From: Actinomycetes bacterium
GTDB lineage: Bacteria > Actinomycetota > Acidimicrobiia > Acidimicrobiales > Palsa-688
DNA length: 10,652 bases
NCBI GenBank assembly: GCA_021827225.1
Contig: JAKAXG010000082.1
Span: 1-10,652 of the forward strand
Direction: 5' to 3'
The notes beneath the pieces are model-generated. The model ran no database searches. It had not been told where the DNA came from and worked only from the letters and a program-made list of their open reading frames with translations. Positions 8,301-10,652 of this stretch are shown here, piece by piece. How positions within the stretch are numbered: the first letter of the stretch is position 1; each line of letters opens with the position of its first letter. Made by a program: the position numbers and the translations under genes.

Positions 8301-8901
8301 ACCCGAGCGGCGGCACGCCGGCGCCCGGCGCGCCGCGGGCGGCTTCGGAGACCGTCTGCTGGCCGACCAGCGACACGGTGGAGCGGGTGGCCGAGCGCAG
8401 GATGTAGGCGTCGTTGCCGCTGGCCAGGCCCTCGGCACCGGTGAGCCCGGGCAGCGACCCCAGCCCCACCCCCGGCCCCTTGGGATCGGTGACGTAGTCG
8501 TCGGGCTCCAAGAAGTTGAACGCCCCGGTCCGGCGGTTGACCAGCACCGTCCCCCCCGAGACCGCCACCGGCTGCACGTCCCCGTAGCTGGTGGCGCCCA
8601 CCTGGGCGTCGACCCCCTGCAGGCGGACGGTGATCTGGGCGGTGGCCACGTCCAGCACGGTGAGTGGCCGGGAGTCCTCGAGCACCCGCGACCCGCCGAA
8701 CAGCCGGGGGTGCTCGGCCGCCGCCGGGCGCCCCGACGCCGCCGACCAGAGCAGGCCGCCGAGCAGGACCACCACCAGGGCCACCCCGGCGAGCGTCCCG
8801 CCGGGACCGAACGCCAGGTCCCGGCCGGCCGACCGGCCGGGCTGGCCGAAGCGGGGCTTCGGGCGGGGTCCGTCTGCCCCGTTCGTCGGTAGGTCGGTCA
8901 T
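5365..8901 (-). CDS. Large surface protein: signal anchor, propeller-like domain, FN3 and Ig-like domains, Thr-rich stalk, C-terminal helix
   Basis: An 1178-residue protein predicted to lie mostly outside the membrane. Order: cytoplasmic N-terminus (1-34); hydrophobic anchor (about 36-56); a region of short beta-type repeats resembling a propeller (about 75-440, beginning LTVLDVATAQITVRL); a flexible Lys/Ser/Pro linker (about 450-495); a fibronectin type III domain (about 506-600, with GLRPGTTYQVVVTAY); several further Ig/FN3-like beta sandwiches (about 603-1018); a Thr/Pro stalk (about 1029-1105); a hydrophobic helix (about 1136-1157); and an RRRRSR tail. Sixteen cysteines all fall in the extracytoplasmic part, as expected for a secreted disulfide-bonded protein. 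No LPXTG sorting motif is present. It is the first gene of the coupled block: its TGA overlaps the MoxR ATG by 4 bp. The ATG at 8901 has no good Shine-Dalgarno. The specific ligand is not recognisable. Confidence 0.9.
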   Translation of the reverse strand: MTDLPTNGADGPRPKPRFGQPGRSAGRDLAFGPGGTLAGVALVVVLLGGLLWSAASGRPAAAEHPRLFGGSRVLEDSRPLTVLDVATAQITVRLQGVDAQVGATSYGDVQPVAVSGGTVLVNRRTGAFNFLEPDDYVTDPKGPGVGLGSLPGLTGAEGLASGNDAYILRSATRSTVSLVGQQTVSEAARGAPGAGVPPLGFASLGGRVDLRPGAAAVSGADMWALVDAGSTCRLDRLTPSATARNGLAMAIGDRLAGSCSTAAVEAAPGGAALAEPGTVRFFGAGGPARAVVVRLPGTAGATRIVPVSGAATTRWFLARLSSGWDLFGAAPSGRTAGPYPLSALGPASNPVVPVLSHGFLYTLDQSVSPQPTLWTVDPANGHMAPVRGAPLYPLRSKQEKDNFVGAQVLGDGSRVVFNNPQSLEAVVVFTDGSHSPVVVDKSAAVAVSTTGPADLNATTPTTAKGGKAGKSRGSSTSGPASAPRPVPVVQPVSQQVTCANTTQKPYVPQITSVTPSSQAALIAWSYQLLDQTDCEPSSWTVTLTALSGGHQPRSPERLVYGQNQYLFTGLRPGTTYQVVVTAYINAQSTPSTPTTFNTPARGPDPPLSVTTTADGQGNWVVSWKPCSETVNPNCVVPADQWTVIGSACGGSYVGSPPSVSVAGGSDSVTINSDNLGLLGESLSFSVEGTLASGLAGNPTSDHSCTEAWKKPDASAIAVSGAGTPSGGTITATLQVSASGNPVEDFGTLPSETEFVYSVGGTTVGPTSSLKVTVPGLPAGQQFTPTVEVYPAGHPAAAVTVTGAPFSQTLQWPADLQGGMTVVPAVAADPNQGTATVTFPADLPAGPLSATGVLLSCGSTAIPEPDGPVTGGRLSYPMDLVDSGGACQLSLTLNDTASPDPYGGPSPQLTAAFDIGSEPAYSFTSAVTSTCRANFVCGLGGQPYQVQVDSTSGRPLNAGGDWAVSSGSALDKGPAAFCATNQGLPGPNFPYTFQLPPQCPDASAVQVTVSFKYLGQVVDVSAGSPGGAGAPPTTTPAPTTTTTTTVPTTTVPPCPPPSSTTTAPPATTTTTASGPATTVHGAAVSSTTTTPPTTAPPPTTAPPTTILPCLSAAVTGGSPSDTALAAASVPPAARADPLTRAVIGWSAAALGLGWAASALRRRRSRSSSHPAPSTDKDTP
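5375..5379 (-). promoter_or_regulatory. Ribosome binding site of the MoxR gene
   Basis: AAGGA on the minus strand, 6 nt before the ATG at 5368, lying inside the last codons of the upstream surface-protein gene. It supports the short MoxR start over the long open frame upstream. Confidence 0.7.
5587..5817 (-). repeat. Low-complexity Thr/Pro-rich coding tract (stalk)
   Basis: Near-repetitive ACC/ACG/CCG codons encode about 77 residues of TTT, PTTT and PPTTA type, with interruptions at CPPPSS and the GPATTVHG segment. On the plus strand it appears as GTGGT-rich DNA. It links the last beta domain of the surface protein to its C-terminal membrane helix. Such tracts form extended stalks and can be O-glycosylated in actinobacteria; here that is inference. 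The tract is a likely site of length variation between strains. Confidence 0.85.
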
Positions 8902-8944
8902 GGCAGGTCAGGGAGCGCCGTCTGGCCCCCGGGAAGATACCTGA
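8902..8944. other. Short gap between glycosidase stop and surface-protein start
   Basis: A 43-bp non-coding gap. Just upstream of the surface-protein ATG, in place of a Shine-Dalgarno, is GGCGCTCCCT (8919-8910, minus strand), the complement of AGGGAGCGCC near the end of the glycosidase gene (8996-8987). A poor -10-like TATCTT lies at 8939-8934 without a matching -35. No convincing terminator with a T-run is present, so read-through from the glycosidase gene is plausible. Confidence 0.5.
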
Positions 8945-10120
8945 TCAGGGCAAACAGTTTGTTTTGACCAGTTCCGACAACCACAGGGCGCTCCCTTTTG
9001 GACGCCTTGCGAAGGTCGCCCGGTCGACCTCCACCAGCCCGAAGCGGGGCCGGTACCCGAACGCCCACTCGAAGTTGTCCAGCAGCGACCAGTAGGTGTA
9101 GCCCTCCACCCGGATACCGTCGCCGATCACGGCCAGGACGCCCTCCAGGGCGGCGGCCACGAACTCGATGCGCTGGGCGTCGTCGGTGCCGATGCCGTTC
9201 TCGGTCACCCACAGCGGCAGCCGGCCGCCGGTGACCTCCCACGCCCGGCGCAGGCAGGCTTCGAGGGCGCCCGGCCACAGTTCGTAGCCCATGGGCAGGA
9301 CCGTCACCCCGGGCCGGGGTCCCAGCCAGCCGTCGGGGCCGATCACCATGCGGGTGTAGGTCTGCACCCCCAGGAAGTCGTCGCCGTCGGTGGCCCGGAG
9401 GAACACGTCCTCGTGGACCTCCCGCAGGTGGCGGGCACGCTCCTCGCCCCCCTCGGCGGGCTGGTAGTCGGTCATCGAGAGGGTGAGCCCGACCGGCACG
9501 CCCGGGGCGGCGGCCCGGACCGCCTCCACCGCCCGGCGGTGGGCCGCCACCAGGTTGGCGGTGACCCGCTCGGCCGCCGCCTGGTCGGCCCGGCCGGGCG
9601 GGAAGATGCCGAGGGCGTAGCCCATGGTGGCGACGATGTTCGGCTCGTTGAGGGTGCACAGCCGCCCGGCGGAGTCGGCGAGGGCCGCGGCGGCCCGGTG
9701 GCAGAACCCGGCGAAGCGGTCGACGGCCGCCCCTTTTTCCCAACCTTCCATGTCGGCCAGCCAGGCGGGGGTGGTGAAGTGGTGCAGGGTCACCACCGGC
9801 TCGATCCCCCGGTCCCGCAGGGCGTCGCAGATGCGCCGGTAGTGGTCCATGGCGGCCGTCGACCACTCCCCCGGCGCCGGTTCCAGGCGGCTCCACTCCA
9901 GCGAGAAGCGGTAGTGGTCGAAGCCCAGCCCGGCCACCAGGTCGACGTCCTCGGGCCAGCGGTGCCACGAGTCGCAGGCGTCGCCGCTGGGCTCGACCAC
10001 CCCGGAGCCGGGCGTGTGCTCCCAGCGCCACCAGTCGTTGTTGGTGTTGCCGCCCTCGATCTGGTGGGCCGCGGTCGCCGTCCCCCAGCGGAAACCTTCC
10101 GGGAAAAAGGAACTCGCCAT
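8945..10120 (-). CDS. Glycoside hydrolase family 1 enzyme (beta-glucosidase-like), compact
   Basis: A 391-residue retaining glycosidase of GH1 (TIM barrel), predicted to cleave a beta-linked sugar from small glycosides in the cytoplasm; no signal peptide is visible. The order of family motifs is intact: FPEGFRWGTATAAHQIEG (6-23, Q20), YRFSLEWSRLEP (70-81), VTLHHFTTPAW (110-120), TLNEPN (156-161, acid/base E159), VTENGIG (305-311, nucleophile E307), YTYWSLLDNFEWAFGY (341-356) and RFG (359-361). It is shorter than the usual 440-480 residues, mainly because the stretch between the acid/base and the FLGVQTYT strand (about 215-255) is reduced. An in-frame ATG at 10177 exists, but ATG 10120 is preferred: homology starts immediately after it and GGAGGAGGGG lies 8 nt upstream. 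Substrate cannot be assigned from sequence. It is the first minus-strand gene, 43 bp ahead of the surface-protein operon, and may be cotranscribed with it. Confidence 0.93.
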   Translation of the reverse strand: MASSFFPEGFRWGTATAAHQIEGGNTNNDWWRWEHTPGSGVVEPSGDACDSWHRWPEDVDLVAGLGFDHYRFSLEWSRLEPAPGEWSTAAMDHYRRICDALRDRGIEPVVTLHHFTTPAWLADMEGWEKGAAVDRFAGFCHRAAAALADSAGRLCTLNEPNIVATMGYALGIFPPGRADQAAAERVTANLVAAHRRAVEAVRAAAPGVPVGLTLSMTDYQPAEGGEERARHLREVHEDVFLRATDGDDFLGVQTYTRMVIGPDGWLGPRPGVTVLPMGYELWPGALEACLRRAWEVTGGRLPLWVTENGIGTDDAQRIEFVAAALEGVLAVIGDGIRVEGYTYWSLLDNFEWAFGYRPRFGLVEVDRATFARRPKGSALWLSELVKTNCLP

Positions 10121-10128
10121 GCGCCTGA

Positions 10129-10138
10129 CCCCTCCTCC
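10129..10138 (-). promoter_or_regulatory. Strong Shine-Dalgarno of the GH1 gene
   Basis: GGAGGAGGGG on the minus strand, 8 nt before the ATG at 10120. It is the best ribosome-binding site among the minus-strand genes and decides the start against the upstream in-frame ATG at 10177. Confidence 0.8.
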
Positions 10139-10172
10139 GACGGCCCGGGCCGTCCGGCCGGCCAGGCGGTGG

Positions 10173-10178
10173 AGCATA
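10173..10178 (-). promoter_or_regulatory. Possible -10 element for the minus-strand operon
   Basis: TATGCT on the minus strand, about 50 nt before the GH1 ATG, matches TATAAT at four of six positions. A weak -35-like CCGACT lies upstream at a long 19-nt spacing. The position suits a promoter reading into the GH1 gene, but the match is poor and this is only a candidate. Confidence 0.25.
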
Positions 10179-10215
10179 GCGGGCAGCGCCCGGGACTAGT
10201 CGGGGCGGGCTAGTT

Positions 10216-10229
10216 GCGTACGAATACGC
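10216..10229. promoter_or_regulatory. Small inverted repeat GCGTA-CGAA-TACGC
   Basis: Perfect 5-bp arms around a 4-nt loop in the divergent intergenic region. No T-run follows, so a terminator is unlikely; it could be part of an operator or chance. Confidence 0.3.
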
Positions 10230-10239
10230 TTTCCGGGGG

Positions 10240-10245
10240 TATGTT
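10240..10245 (+). promoter_or_regulatory. Possible -10 element for the plus-strand gene
   Basis: TATGTT in a less GC-rich patch, with TTGCGT at 10214-10219 as a conceivable -35. The spacing of 20 nt is longer than the usual 16-18, so the assignment is weak. If correct, transcription would begin near 10252, right beside the palindrome at 10256. Confidence 0.25.
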
Positions 10246-10255
10246 TGGTTCGGGC

Positions 10256-10270
10256 TACCCGCAGCGGGTA
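10256..10270. promoter_or_regulatory. Perfect 15-bp operator-like palindrome
   Basis: TACCCGC-A-GCGGGTA: 7-bp arms around a single base, between the divergent GH1 and plus-strand genes. The odd centre and compact arms fit a dimeric repressor site. It would sit at or just after the plus-strand transcription start if TATGTT at 10240 is the -10. No regulator gene is visible in the window. Confidence 0.4.
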
Positions 10271-10325
10271 ACTCCAAACCGGCCAAGCATGAACGACCCG
10301 GAGGGTCCGGGAGCTCGCACGCGGC

Positions 10326-10331
10326 GGGAGG
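10326..10331 (+). promoter_or_regulatory. Shine-Dalgarno of the plus-strand gene
   Basis: GGGAGG lies 8 nt before a TTG at 10340, an ideal distance. It is only 2 nt before the in-frame GTG at 10334, which is too close, and it is inside the frame if the ATG at 10289 were used. It therefore favours the TTG start. Confidence 0.6.
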
Positions 10332-10339
10332 TAGTGGTT

Positions 10340-10652
10340 TTGACGACGGCGTCGTCCCTCATCAGGGAGTGGGATCTGTTGCAGCAGTGGGTGATGCCCC
10401 CACTTCTCGACGTCGCCCCTGATCGGGCCCCGCAGGTGTGGACCTTCGGCCCGGCCGAGGACGCCGTGGCCCTGGCGCTCGCCTACCATCACGCCTGGGG
10501 GGACTGCGAGACCGCCGACATCGAGGTCTTCCTCTCCGGTCGGTCGGCCCCCTCGGAGCGGGTGCACTTCGGCCTGGCCGACGTGCGCTGCCTGCCCCAG
10601 GAGCGACGCCGGCGGGCCTTCCTTCGGGAGGACCGCCACTACGTCCCCACCC
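10340..10652 (+). CDS. CheR-like methyltransferase-related protein, N-terminal part only
   Basis: The open frame runs off the right edge; 104 residues are visible. They resemble the start of the catalytic domain of CheR-type SAM-dependent methyltransferases: a helical lead (LIREWDLLQQWVMPPLL, like the FxRd...vlP.l stretch), a strand VWTFG, a helix (AVALALAYHHAWG), then a strand IEVFLSGRS, and ADVRCLPQERRRRAFLRE resembling the Y...vp...r..F segment of CheR. In ordinary CheR the strand ends in a GCSTGEE motif that binds SAM; here it reads GPAEDAV, about two residues shorter and without the second glycine. Loss of methyltransferase activity is possible. The TTG at 10340 is chosen from its Shine-Dalgarno; ATG 10289 and GTG 10334 are in the same frame. 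It is divergent from the GH1 gene. The family assignment is by eye and tentative. Confidence 0.5.
   Translation, partial: MTTASSLIREWDLLQQWVMPPLLDVAPDRAPQVWTFGPAEDAVALALAYHHAWGDCETADIEVFLSGRSAPSERVHFGLADVRCLPQERRRRAFLREDRHYVPT

Larger units (their letters stand above)
10121..10339. other. Divergent intergenic region
   Basis: Non-coding stretch between the GH1 start and the plus-strand TTG start (or 10288 if the ATG is used). It contains the GH1 Shine-Dalgarno, candidate -10 elements for both directions, the 5+4+5 inverted repeat and the 7+1+7 palindrome. It has the least GC-rich patch of the right-hand end (around 10214-10250). No RNA gene is recognised. Confidence 0.6.

Noticed and set aside
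7252..8892. 546-codon plus-strand open frame opposite the N-terminal half of the surface protein
   Set aside because: Low-complexity Gly/Arg/His sequence; shadow of the real gene.
8940..8949. Perfect palindrome CCTGATCAGG over the GH1 stop codon
   Set aside because: Ten-base palindromes are expected several times per 10 kb by chance, and this one partly encodes the GH1 C-terminus.
8951..8961. CAAAC-A-GTTTG inverted repeat at the GH1 3' end
   Set aside because: Arms of only 5 bp, AT-rich, inside the coding region, with no T-run to suggest a terminator.
8898..10286. 462-codon minus-strand frame overlapping the GH1 gene
   Set aside because: Different frame from the GH1 motifs, Gly/Arg/Pro-rich, and no domain.
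10196..10639. 147-codon minus-strand frame at the right end
   Set aside because: Antisense to the plus-strand CheR-like frame, which has a Shine-Dalgarno and protein-like composition; this one shows no motif.

Overview
The window is very GC-rich, with G/C dominating third codon positions. Five complete genes and one partial gene lie head-to-tail on the minus strand, and one partial gene leaves the right edge on the plus strand. The gene set (membrane-anchored FN3/propeller protein, MoxR ATPase, DUF58, TgpA-like transglutaminase-fold protein, Ser/Thr kinase) is a cluster typical of Actinomycetota. The Thr/Pro-rich stalk, base composition and divergent family members suggest a high-GC actinobacterium, possibly a less-studied lineage such as Acidimicrobiia. 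That placement is inferred from gene content and composition, not from a marker gene.

Layout in transcription order (right to left): a compact family-1 glycoside hydrolase (10120-8945) with a strong Shine-Dalgarno; a 43-bp gap; a 1178-residue surface protein anchored at both ends (8901-5365); a MoxR AAA+ ATPase (5368-4400); a DUF58 protein (4403-3267); a TgpA-like membrane protein with a transglutaminase fold (3270-919); and a eukaryotic-type Ser/Thr protein kinase (908 to beyond position 1). The three junctions from the surface protein to the transglutaminase-fold gene are all 4-bp ATGA/GTGA overlaps. The kinase follows after 10 bp. This is one translationally coupled operon, with the glycosidase possibly its first gene.

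To the right, about 170-220 bp of divergent intergenic DNA (10121 to 10288 or 10339) holds a perfect 7+1+7 palindrome and a small hairpin. It precedes a plus-strand gene that looks like a CheR-type methyltransferase with a shortened cofactor motif and is cut by the window edge.

Working model (inference): the operon encodes an envelope assembly or sensing system. MoxR and DUF58 would act as an ATPase-chaperone pair, the FN3/propeller protein and the transglutaminase-fold protein would form the extracytoplasmic part, and the kinase would couple it to cytoplasmic signalling. The most striking point is that the transglutaminase-fold protein has lost its catalytic Cys and His and has no cysteine anywhere in its extracytoplasmic region. 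It is therefore probably a binding or scaffold module rather than an enzyme.
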